The notes beneath the pieces are model-generated. The model saw nothing but the letters and a program-made list of their open reading frames with translations. It was not told the origin of the DNA and ran no database searches. From NCBI GenBank assembly GCA_018985235.1, contig JADGIG010000086.1:1-21893 (forward strand): a stretch of 21,893 nucleotides of DNA, read 5' to 3'. The DNA is from Sanchytrium tribonematis (lineage: Eukaryota > Sanchytriomycota > Sanchytriomycetes > Sanchytriales > Sanchytriaceae). Shown one piece after another: positions 6,958-14,066 of the stretch. Numbering within the stretch: position 1 is the first letter of the stretch; each line of letters starts with the position of its first letter. The translations under genes were made by a program, and so were the position numbers.

Positions 6958-9571
6958 AAATGACCACTGGTTTATTCACCATTTTAATTTGTTTCACTTT
7001 ACGATTTGGCACACTCACAAATGGCTTATACAGAAATGGTACAGGTAATTGCTCATCATCATTTGGAATATATGCATTGGGTCTCAATAGTCCAGATGGT
7101 AAATCAGGCAAGGAACTTGGTTTTAAAACAGTTGGCTCAAAATGTTCTAATTTGTATTGCAATTCATCAATTTGCAATTTTAATTTCTGATTCAATTCAA
7201 CAAACATTTCATATTCTGCTACTGCTGATTTATAAGCCACTTGTTGCTCATATTGTGTTTTATATTGTCTATTTTTAGGAATTAATTGCGAAATTAAATC
7301 TTGTCGTCGCGTAAAATAGTCAATTTCCAATCCTAATAAATAGTTTTGAGACTGTTCAATTTGTTCATGGTGATGAATGACTTGATCGTGTAATTTATTG
7401 CATATTTTTACCAATTCATGGTATTTTGACAAAGCTTCTTGCTCAGAAATATCTTTTCCAACCACTTGAATCAATATTTGACTAGATTCTATTTTGAAGT
7501 TGCATATTTTATCTTGTAATATTAAATAATTGCGTTTTAATTGCTCTAATTGTGCAGTTGTTTCATAATATTGTGATTCACAATCACCGTATTTCTTAAA
7601 ATAGGATTCTAATGGATCTGTTTTGAGCTTCATTATCTTAATTTGTCTCTCATAATCCTTGTATAGCTTGTCCTGGTCATTGATCTTGTCTTTTAAAGAG
7701 GCGATGACTTTTCTTTTTTCAAGCACACTCTTTTTAATTTGGATTAGAAACAACTCAGAATCACGTTTCTCTTTATCAGCTTCATGTAGCAATTTAGTAT
7801 TTGAATTTAATTCTGCTTTTAAATCGAAAATCAAGTCATTTTCATTTGCTACTTTGGATTTCTCCATTTCTAGGTTATCTTTTAATTTAAATATATTATC
7901 TGTCACAGAATCGCTATTATGTTGCAATTTAGATTTGACAATCTTTAACACATCACATGTTTTGACAGTTTTAAGAAATTCATCTCCCATTTGTTGATTT
8001 TCAAGCTGTAGTTTATTTAATAAATCAGACTTCTTTTTCAAATCTTGCTCTTTCTTGGTTTTTGCAAACATCTTTTGTTTAATCTCTAATATTTGTCGTT
8101 TGGCCAAATTTGAGTAAAAATTCTTATTTTGTAATTCTTTGGATAATAAATCACCAGATATCTTATTATGTAATTTGGATATCTTTAGTAAGTTATCTTT
8201 TTCTTCAATGTCTAATTGGATTTGATGCAACTTGTTGATGTCGGTTTCTTTGGATTTTATTAATTTTTGCAATTTGGAGTCTTCCGATTTAATCTTTATA
8301 TTCGAATCATTCAGCTCATTGAGATGTTGTTTTATCTCATTTGTGTATTTAAGATGCTCTTCTGCTAGTTCTTTATGCTCATTGCTCACTTTTAAAAGTT
8401 TTAAATTGATTTCGACGCATTTCTTTAAAAATAAATTCTTTTGATGCTCCATCACATGCTGCTCATTCTGTAATTCATCTTTATCTAATTTAATTGATCT
8501 CATCTCGAATTTTAAAGCGTCATTCTCTTTAGTCTTTGCTTCTACTACATCCAACAAATGCGAAATTTTGATTTTTCTCCGTGCCAACTCTTTTTTGAAT
8601 GCGTCGTGCTTCTTTTCCTCTAAAAAGAGTCGTTTGATGGCATCTTTATTAGATTCCTCAGTCTTTTTCTGGTTAATTTTACACTCAGCTAATCTCTCAT
8701 CCAACTCATTCAATTCTTTATCCGCTTTACTCAATTCTGTCACCAACTCTGATTCCATGGCATCACATTCATTCAAATTATCCATGCACTCTTTTATTTC
8801 TACACTAGTCTTTTTCTTTTCAAATTCCAATTTGGATTTTGTAGCTTGTATTTGTTGATATTGCAAACTCAACTCATAAATTACTTGTTCCTGCTTATTC
8901 ACTTCAGTCGTACTCGATCTCAATGCCACCATAGTGTTATCATATTGAATATCCACCTTTTGAATCTCTTTTAAAGTCGATTCCCTCGTCTCACTCAATT
9001 TCTCATATTTTACCTCAAATTCACTAATATTCGAATTCATTTCCTCAATCTCTTTACAACTCATCTCCAATTCCACTAATTTACTATTAATCTCCTGTTC
9101 TTTATCCCTAATATCCGTCAAATACTCCCTCAATTGTGATTTTAATAATGGCTCCAACAATTCCCGTTGCTGTCTCTTAATCTCCACAATACTCTCTTGT
9201 TCCTGCAACCACACTTCCAACAACTTCAAATTCTCAATTTCCATTTCAAATTGATTAGAATATCTCATATCCACTTGTCTCTGCAATTCACTCACTTCTT
9301 TAATCATCTCTGCAAATCGGGGTGATGCCAATAATTTAATCTCCAATATATCCAAATCACTTTGATGTTGATTCATTTCCATTTGCAATGATTTATAGTC
9401 CATATCCATTGATTTTTGTTGATTTAATTGAAATGTAATTAAATTCATTTTTTCCAAATATTCATTTTCTATTTGTAATGCTTGATGTTCAGAATATGTA
9501 GAATCTAATTTGAGTTTCTCTATTAATCCTGATGTGGTTTGAATATAAAATGGAGCATCAAAATCAATCAT
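6956..9571 (-). CDS. Long coiled-coil protein, probable CCDC146/MBO2 homolog
   Basis: This is an 871-residue protein from ATG 9571. Almost all of residues 30-800 is heptad-rich and highly charged (Glu, Lys, Gln, Leu), with no globular or membrane domain. The C-terminus is distinctive: a Pro-rich stretch (PSSLPDLPSGLLRPNAYIP), then LPVPFLYKPF and a basic end KQIKMVNKPVVI. From memory, animal CCDC146 and algal MBO2 end in a similar LPLP..PYG..APFKP.....IRKP..KP.EI arrangement and are of similar length (about 900-950 residues). Those proteins work in axonemes, basal bodies and microtubule organising centres, so this gene suggests a flagellated cell. The coiled coil alone is not diagnostic. The name rests on the C-terminal tail and length and needs a profile search. 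Confidence 0.68.
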   Translation of the reverse strand: MIDFDAPFYIQTTSGLIEKLKLDSTYSEHQALQIENEYLEKMNLITFQLNQQKSMDMDYKSLQMEMNQHQSDLDILEIKLLASPRFAEMIKEVSELQRQVDMRYSNQFEMEIENLKLLEVWLQEQESIVEIKRQQRELLEPLLKSQLREYLTDIRDKEQEINSKLVELEMSCKEIEEMNSNISEFEVKYEKLSETRESTLKEIQKVDIQYDNTMVALRSSTTEVNKQEQVIYELSLQYQQIQATKSKLEFEKKKTSVEIKECMDNLNECDAMESELVTELSKADKELNELDERLAECKINQKKTEESNKDAIKRLFLEEKKHDAFKKELARRKIKISHLLDVVEAKTKENDALKFEMRSIKLDKDELQNEQHVMEHQKNLFLKKCVEINLKLLKVSNEHKELAEEHLKYTNEIKQHLNELNDSNIKIKSEDSKLQKLIKSKETDINKLHQIQLDIEEKDNLLKISKLHNKISGDLLSKELQNKNFYSNLAKRQILEIKQKMFAKTKKEQDLKKKSDLLNKLQLENQQMGDEFLKTVKTCDVLKIVKSKLQHNSDSVTDNIFKLKDNLEMEKSKVANENDLIFDLKAELNSNTKLLHEADKEKRDSELFLIQIKKSVLEKRKVIASLKDKINDQDKLYKDYERQIKIMKLKTDPLESYFKKYGDCESQYYETTAQLEQLKRNYLILQDKICNFKIESSQILIQVVGKDISEQEALSKYHELVKICNKLHDQVIHHHEQIEQSQNYLLGLEIDYFTRRQDLISQLIPKNRQYKTQYEQQVAYKSAVAEYEMFVELNQKLKLQIDELQYKLEHFEPTVLKPSSLPDLPSGLLRPNAYIPNDDEQLPVPFLYKPFVSVPNRKVKQIKMVNKPVVI

Positions 9572-9613
9572 GATTTTCTGTTGACCTTTTTGAAATTATT
9601 TTAATTCTAAATA

Positions 9614-9619
9614 TTTATT
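9614..9619 (-). terminator. Poly(A) signal just after the stop codon
   Basis: AATAAA begins four bases after the TAA stop at 9626-9624. Confidence 0.5.
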
Positions 9620-9623
9620 ATTT

Positions 9624-10754
9624 TTATCCACCACTTTTTGGTGGAGATTCTCGGGATTTACTTGGAGTCCCTCCAAAAACTGTCCCTGCTAATGGCCCAC
9701 TAATTCTAGGTCTTCTCACTCTATTGAGCTTAGTAGGCACCTCTTTAGCAACATCATCAGCCTCAACAACTTCTTCATCGTCAGTAGTCATTACAGTGAC
9801 TGGTGCGTAAAGACCATCCACTTGACTGCCCTTAGCAGCAAGTCGCAAATCAGCTTCTGCTTTCTGGTGTTCTCTTAATGCATATTGTAATCCTTTGTAT
9901 TTGTCAAATGGAAAGAAATTCCGCTTATTATATTCCTCTCTAGTCTTTCCCAATCTCATCATAATGATGCTATTTGCTACCACATTAACAATACCTTTCT
10001 CCATTTCACTAAATTCAAGTGTTTTTGCCAATGTTTCCCATTTTGGATTTGATCTCTTTCCAATCTCACGAAATGCAATTAGCAATGACATAGCCAATAC
10101 AGATGCTTTGTCAGAATAATATAGTAAAATGTCTACAAAATACTTTTCAAAAAGTCTAGTCGCTCCTATCGCAATCCTCGTTTTTCGACCCTCAACTATA
10201 GTTTCAAAATGATTTACAAATTGGTAAATAACTTGAGTAGGATGCGGGTCTGAAAATTCCAATTGTTTGAACCACAGTAAAAGGCCGAATTGAACAAACA
10301 TTGTCTTGCCCTGATAGCCTGGTACTTGTTTTGCAATATTAATCCAAAACGATTCTTCAGGTTGATCTGCTTGATTTTCATGATATTTAACGGCCAATTG
10401 CAAAGAAATCAATGCAATTAAATATTGACCGACTGATTGATCAATTTCTTTTTTAAAATATAATTCCAAGTAGTAATCTAATCTTTTTAAAAAGGCGAAG
10501 AATGTTTGTGGCATAATTTTCAATGCGCCGTATTGTTCTTCGTTTTGTTTCCACGGGACTTGTAAATTCACTGCATCAATAGTGGCTAATACCAATTCAT
10601 CTCTATTCTCTTTTGAGAAATATTCTGAAATGTATTCTGGAGTTATTTCTAATCCTCTATTTTCATTAATTAAATCGAGCAACCTTTTCTCCGAGCTAGT
10701 TCTATGCGAACTTCTACTCAACGACCCAAATAGCAATGCAATGACAAACAACAT
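9624..10754 (-). CDS. Cyclin-fold paralog A with signal-like N-terminus and extended tail
   Basis: This is a 376-residue product from ATG 10754, the first of four paralogs in the array. Residues 1-12 (MLFVIALLFGSL) are signal-peptide-like. Residues about 80-150 fit a first cyclin box: helix 1 FFAFLKRLD, then LISLQLAVKYHE (115-126) with the cyclin-type Ala-x-Lys and a following Glu. Residues about 160-265 fit a second box: LEFSDPHPTQVIYQF, YYSDKASV (212-219) with LAMSLLIAFREI, then KWETLAKTLEFSEMEK. In cyclins the Lys and Glu contact the CDK. Residues 324-376 form a tail unique to this copy, with an acidic patch, RVRRPR and SPPK, which looks more nuclear or cytosolic than secreted. The fold is inferred by pattern and the role is unknown. 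The alternative is a non-cyclin all-helical family. Confidence 0.78.
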   Translation of the reverse strand: MLFVIALLFGSLSRSSHRTSSEKRLLDLINENRGLEITPEYISEYFSKENRDELVLATIDAVNLQVPWKQNEEQYGALKIMPQTFFAFLKRLDYYLELYFKKEIDQSVGQYLIALISLQLAVKYHENQADQPEESFWINIAKQVPGYQGKTMFVQFGLLLWFKQLEFSDPHPTQVIYQFVNHFETIVEGRKTRIAIGATRLFEKYFVDILLYYSDKASVLAMSLLIAFREIGKRSNPKWETLAKTLEFSEMEKGIVNVVANSIIMMRLGKTREEYNKRNFFPFDKYKGLQYALREHQKAEADLRLAAKGSQVDGLYAPVTVMTTDDEEVVEADDVAKEVPTKLNRVRRPRISGPLAGTVFGGTPSKSRESPPKSGG

Positions 10755-10904
10755 CAAAATAATCTATGTTTCACCCTCTGGTACAGTTTCAATCGAGTTG
10801 TACTTTTTGTACTCAAAAGGGGACCAATATCCTGATAATTGAAACAAATAAATGACACGAGCCAATGAAATACATGGGAATAGAACACAAGGCAATGCTG
10901 ACAT
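10755..10904 (-). promoter_or_regulatory. Upstream region of paralog A with CCCCTTTT..GTACAAAAAG element
   Basis: This gap lies between paralogs A and B. On the minus strand, CCCCTTTTGAGTACAAAAAG spans 10822-10803, ending 48 bases before ATG 10754. It matches the element at 955-974 except for the two or three bases between halves. A third variant lies ahead of paralog B. Confidence 0.4.
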
Positions 10905-10909
10905 TTATT
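10904..10909 (-). terminator. Poly(A) signal containing the stop codon
   Basis: AATAAA contains the TAA stop at 10907-10905. Confidence 0.55.
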
Positions 10910-11771
10910 GCGAATATGCAGATGAAAGAGCAGTAGGAGCATCATTTTGTTGTAAATATATAATATAATCGACTAAACGCGAGACTTCACTTGATTCTTC
11001 ATCAGTTATTGGCACCATTGCGTACAAAAAATTCGAATTTGGACCAATATGTAAAATTTGATGATGCGCTACCAAGACACCTAATGCAATCACAAATGCA
11101 TTATGAGGAAAATAATTTAAAATGTTCCACAAATTAAAATTATATAAACCAGTGACATTTTCAAGTACTATTTTCGCTTTATCTTTTCTGATTTTTCGTT
11201 GATGCTCTGATTCATTCTTCTCTCTGATGGATTCCGAGTAATATTTTGAGATTTGAAGGAAATACATTTCAGGAGTTGGATAAGAGTAGGCAAAAGGATC
11301 TGATAAAAATACAATAGATTCTAAATCACTAAATGATTTCTTTGAGATTTTAGGTGAAATCTTTCGTGCCAAATTATACCAAAATGCAGGATTTAATTCT
11401 TCACTAGTTCTATCTTCCAACTTAAAAGCGACGTGAATTGTTTTCAAAGCCAATAATCGGATATATTGAAGTCTAGGCTTCGACGTGCTTACTTGTCTGA
11501 TTCCAGTGACACTTTCATGAGCTTCCATTACAATAATTTTCCAACGTCCTTCGATCTTGACAGGGTCTATTTCTAATCGATCAAATCGTTTCAACGCTTT
11601 AAAGATGGCTTTTGAGCTTAATTTATCATCAATCAACTGAAAAAGATTTAACATTACCTTGTTCTTAGTGGAAGAGTATTCTGACTGGGTGTGTGGCACT
11701 ATTTCTCTTGATTTGTACTCTTTTATCAACTCCAATGTCGTCAATCCAAATATCAGTAGCGTCAACAACAT
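10905..11771 (-). CDS. Cyclin-fold paralog B with signal-like N-terminus
   Basis: This is a 288-residue product. The first ATG in the frame is 11771, giving MLLTLLIFGLTTLELI, a signal-like start matching the other copies. IFKALKRFDRLEI (56-68) corresponds to helix 1 of the first box. IRLLALKTIHVAFKLED (104-120) corresponds to the Ala-x-Lys helix, keeping both Lys117 and Glu119. AFWYNLARKI follows, as in copy A (SFWINIAKQV). The second-box signature YYSDKASV is here degenerate as YFPHNAFV (220-227), followed by IALGVLVAHHQI, so this is the most diverged copy. A basic insert (about 183-200, rich in Lys, Arg and Glu) lies between the boxes. The neighbouring copies are on the same strand, 150 and 158 bp away. 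Function unknown. Confidence 0.75.
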   Translation of the reverse strand: MLLTLLIFGLTTLELIKEYKSREIVPHTQSEYSSTKNKVMLNLFQLIDDKLSSKAIFKALKRFDRLEIDPVKIEGRWKIIVMEAHESVTGIRQVSTSKPRLQYIRLLALKTIHVAFKLEDRTSEELNPAFWYNLARKISPKISKKSFSDLESIVFLSDPFAYSYPTPEMYFLQISKYYSESIREKNESEHQRKIRKDKAKIVLENVTGLYNFNLWNILNYFPHNAFVIALGVLVAHHQILHIGPNSNFLYAMVPITDEESSEVSRLVDYIIYLQQNDAPTALSSAYSQ

Positions 11772-11929
11772 TTGCTTTGATCCCTGTTGCACATCTTGCT
11801 ACAAATTGCAGCACATTATTTGTTGTACAAAGGGATTTGTGTCATTTTGTATCAAACAAACTATTGCACAAGTATTTGTTGCGATTCACCAATTAGAATT
11901 CAATATATCAATGTTTATTATTTGTATAT
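11772..11929 (-). promoter_or_regulatory. Upstream region of paralog B with TCCCTTTGTACAACAAA element
   Basis: On the minus strand TCCCTTTGTACAACAAA spans 11835-11819, about 47 bases before ATG 11771. This is nearly the spacing seen for paralog A. Two AATAA-type signals of the next gene (AATAAA at 11919-11914) lie in the same gap. Confidence 0.35.
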
Positions 11930-12715
11930 CTATTTTCTGTTCAGTGGGAACTTTAAACGATCTGGTTGAAATGATTTCCCTTTCAAATACATGATATATC
12001 GAATAACTCGATGTGCAGAAGTACAATCATTACTAGTAAACTTAAATTTTTGAATCATTGATTCCCAAATCGGAAATTCTAAATTTTCATCTTCTGAGTT
12101 TCTAATTTCTCGATATGCAATTAATAATGACAACGCAATGACAGATGCTTTATCGGAATAATACAACGATAAGTCATATGCCTGATTTTCAAATAATTTA
12201 ATGGCTCCATCTCTATTTTCAATGACTTTTTCACTATTACTTTGTGATAAAACAGACAACTCCAAATAGTAATTTGCGAATATTTTCATAAAAAATAAAG
12301 GACTGGCTTGAATTAAACTTGATGAAGTAATATTGATAATCTCAAATGACATTTTTTTGAATGCCTCTAGACTAATCGCATTTTTAGAATTACTTACTGC
12401 AAATTGATGCCATTCCGGCAAAGATGCTTCATCATTCAAATTATCACATTTAGAAGCCAAATACATACTCACCATAGCAATCATTGGCGAATCTCCGTAT
12501 TTATCATCAAGCTTATTAAAAATACATTCATCGAAAGTCTTGACCCAAATAAAATATGAATTTACATTAAATTTTAAAGACTCTTTTTGACTGTATTTAT
12601 CATAAAGATCTTTGACATAGTTCATGATTGTATTTCTAGATTCAAGTTGTTCAATAGATATATTTGAAAATATTTCACTGGATCCAAATAAAAGTAAAGA
12701 AAAGAGATGCAACAT
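11930..12715 (-). CDS. Cyclin-fold paralog C with signal-like N-terminus
   Basis: This is a 261-residue product from ATG 12715. MLHLFSLLLFGSS is signal-like. This copy shows the cyclin pattern most clearly: YFIWVKTFDECIF (helix 1, 54-66), MIAMVSMYLASKCDN (78-92) which mirrors the LASKYEE helix of real cyclins, a short WHQFAV helix, then AFKKMSFEIINITSSSLIQA with PLFFMKIF, matching the KMExxILxxLxFxLxxPTPxxFL helix. The second box carries YYSDKASVIALSLLIAYREI (185-204) and FPIWESMIQKFKFT. It has sequons NIS and NIT. It ends in TAG with AATAAA 10 bases later. Paralogy to A and D is certain by the YYSDKASV block. The cyclin fold is inferred, and any partner kinase is unknown. Confidence 0.8.
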   Translation of the reverse strand: MLHLFSLLLFGSSEIFSNISIEQLESRNTIMNYVKDLYDKYSQKESLKFNVNSYFIWVKTFDECIFNKLDDKYGDSPMIAMVSMYLASKCDNLNDEASLPEWHQFAVSNSKNAISLEAFKKMSFEIINITSSSLIQASPLFFMKIFANYYLELSVLSQSNSEKVIENRDGAIKLFENQAYDLSLYYSDKASVIALSLLIAYREIRNSEDENLEFPIWESMIQKFKFTSNDCTSAHRVIRYIMYLKGKSFQPDRLKFPLNRK

Positions 12716-12816
12716 CAAATAACTCCCTGTAGTACATGCAATTTATTTTGAATGACAAAGGAGGTTGTGTCAAACACAAAGCAAACACAAATAATTCAAT
12801 TAAAATTTTCCCAATA

Positions 12817-13593
12817 TCATGTAAAATGGACTTGATTCAGATTCAAATATATTCCTTCTAAACTAAATAAATATCTCACAACTCGCTCCACATTTATTCT
12901 ATCCATTACAGATAAATTCAACTCATTTTCCAATAATTCCCACTTTGCATCATTCAATTTCTGTATAATTCGAGATGCAATGAGTGCAGATAATACAATA
13001 ACAGATGCTTTATCAGAATAATATAATAGTATTTGAGAAAGATGCTTATTTAATAAATAATTGACTCTATTGGAATAAAATTTGATTGTTTCATTGGGCA
13101 AATTGAACTGTATTAAGCAATATTTGAGATAATTTTGAGGACTCTCATGATTATTTGATGAGATGGAGATGGAATTGTAATAACGAATCGCTGTCATCAA
13201 CTGCTGCGTGCTGATATGTGGAATGTATACGGTTGCCGCTCTTTTTATTATTGAGATGGAATAACACTTGATTGCATTATGAATATAGATGATAGCCAAT
13301 ACTTTGATAAAATGTGGATCCAATTTGCTAATATTCTTTGATTTCAATTTATCATAAATTAACCAATTAAAGATATTTTCATTTCCCAAATTGATTGTCA
13401 AGTTTTCAAATCTCTTTAATGCAACAAATAGGGCATCGTGAGTTGCTTTGAGTATGTGATTGACTGTCTCAAATACTGACAACATGATATGATGTAATTC
13501 CATCTCGCTAAAATGAATATCATTGCTGGATAATTGTATTCTATTGTTAAATGGCACGAGTGATGTAAATAGTGATAAAATGAGTAGCAACAT
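12817..13593 (-). CDS. Cyclin-fold paralog D with signal-like N-terminus
   Basis: This is a 258-residue product. I chose ATG 13593 because it gives MLLLILSLFTSLV, aligned with the signal-like starts of A, B and C. An upstream in-frame ATG at 13692 would add 33 residues of a different character. Features shared with the array are LFVALKRFENLTI (55-67), VLAIIYIHNAIKCYS (98-112) with Ala-x-Lys kept but no following Glu, and YYSDKASVIVLSALIASRII (191-210), then KWELLENELNLS. It has sequons NLT, NIS and NET. It ends in TGA with no nearby AATAAA, unlike most genes here. It diverges from the small GPI-type gene. Function unknown. Confidence 0.76.
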   Translation of the reverse strand: MLLLILSLFTSLVPFNNRIQLSSNDIHFSEMELHHIMLSVFETVNHILKATHDALFVALKRFENLTINLGNENIFNWLIYDKLKSKNISKLDPHFIKVLAIIYIHNAIKCYSISIIKRAATVYIPHISTQQLMTAIRYYNSISISSNNHESPQNYLKYCLIQFNLPNETIKFYSNRVNYLLNKHLSQILLYYSDKASVIVLSALIASRIIQKLNDAKWELLENELNLSVMDRINVERVVRYLFSLEGIYLNLNQVHFT

Positions 13594-13781
13594 CCTCAAA
13601 TATCCGTAGTTTAGAGGAGAAGATTCACTCGATTGTGTCAATTGATCACTTAAAAATGCAATCCAATGTTCACCGATTCCCAAATTGATCATTTCAGACA
13701 GTAATATACTTGCTCACTGAATTGATTGGTGCAAGAATCTATGTGATTGATTCAAATATTCAGATTTCCCAATCTTGCAAA
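13594..13781. promoter_or_regulatory. Divergent promoter region
   Basis: This gap of 188 bp separates the array's last copy (minus) from the small surface protein gene (plus). A TCTTCTCCTCT pyrimidine block precedes ATG 13593 on the minus strand. If paralog D starts at 13692 instead, the gap shrinks to about 90 bp. No other gene is seen. Confidence 0.4.
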
Positions 13782-14066
13782 ATGATTTACATGGGATTAT
13801 TATTAATGGCAACGAATGCTACAAATCCATCCAATAACACACTCGATAGAACCAACAATGTAGCATTTAATAGAGCCAATAATAGAATGAATAAAACAGC
13901 CAATTTAATGGCAAATGGAACCAATAATGCAACAACGAATACAACAAATTACTCAAAATCAAAAATATCTAGAGATTCATTAAAAGTAGACAGTATGCAA
14001 ATGGCACAAACATCCGCATCCCAAATACACTCCAATATACTTTTTATATTATATTTATTCATTTAA
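13782..14066 (+). CDS. Small Asn/Thr-rich, probably GPI-anchored surface protein
   Basis: This is a 94-residue product from ATG 13782. It has a signal peptide (MIYMGLLLMATNA) and a hydrophobic C-terminus (NILFILYLFI) directly at the end, preceded by small and polar residues (QTSASQIHSN). This is the two-ended pattern of a GPI-anchored protein. Between them lies an Asn/Thr/Ala-rich stretch with seven N-glycosylation sequons within residues 12-58 (N12, N18, N37, N45, N49, N53, N56), then a short charged segment. The mature chain would be a heavily glycosylated spacer of about 60-65 residues. The stop codon overlaps the stop of the convergent membrane protein. The frame is open further 5' but without an ATG. 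It is not similar to a family I know. Confidence 0.72.
   Translation: MIYMGLLLMATNATNPSNNTLDRTNNVAFNRANNRMNKTANLMANGTNNATTNTTNYSKSKISRDSLKVDSMQMAQTSASQIHSNILFILYLFI
14054..14059 (-). terminator. Poly(A) signal after the stop codon
   Basis: AATAAA begins three bases after the stop at 14065-14063 and lies inside the 3' end of the convergent plus-strand gene. Confidence 0.5.

Noticed and set aside
7006-8858. Several plus-strand open frames opposite the coiled-coil gene
   Set aside because: They are Ser/Phe/Cys-rich antisense shadows of Glu/Lys/Leu heptads and have no signals of their own.
10754-10945. A short minus-strand frame between paralogs A and B
   Set aside because: It has no proper ATG context, overlaps the end of B and covers the shared upstream motif.
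11659-11994. Overlapping plus-strand frames opposite the start of paralog B
   Set aside because: They are hydrophobic antisense shadows of the signal sequence and adjoining gap.
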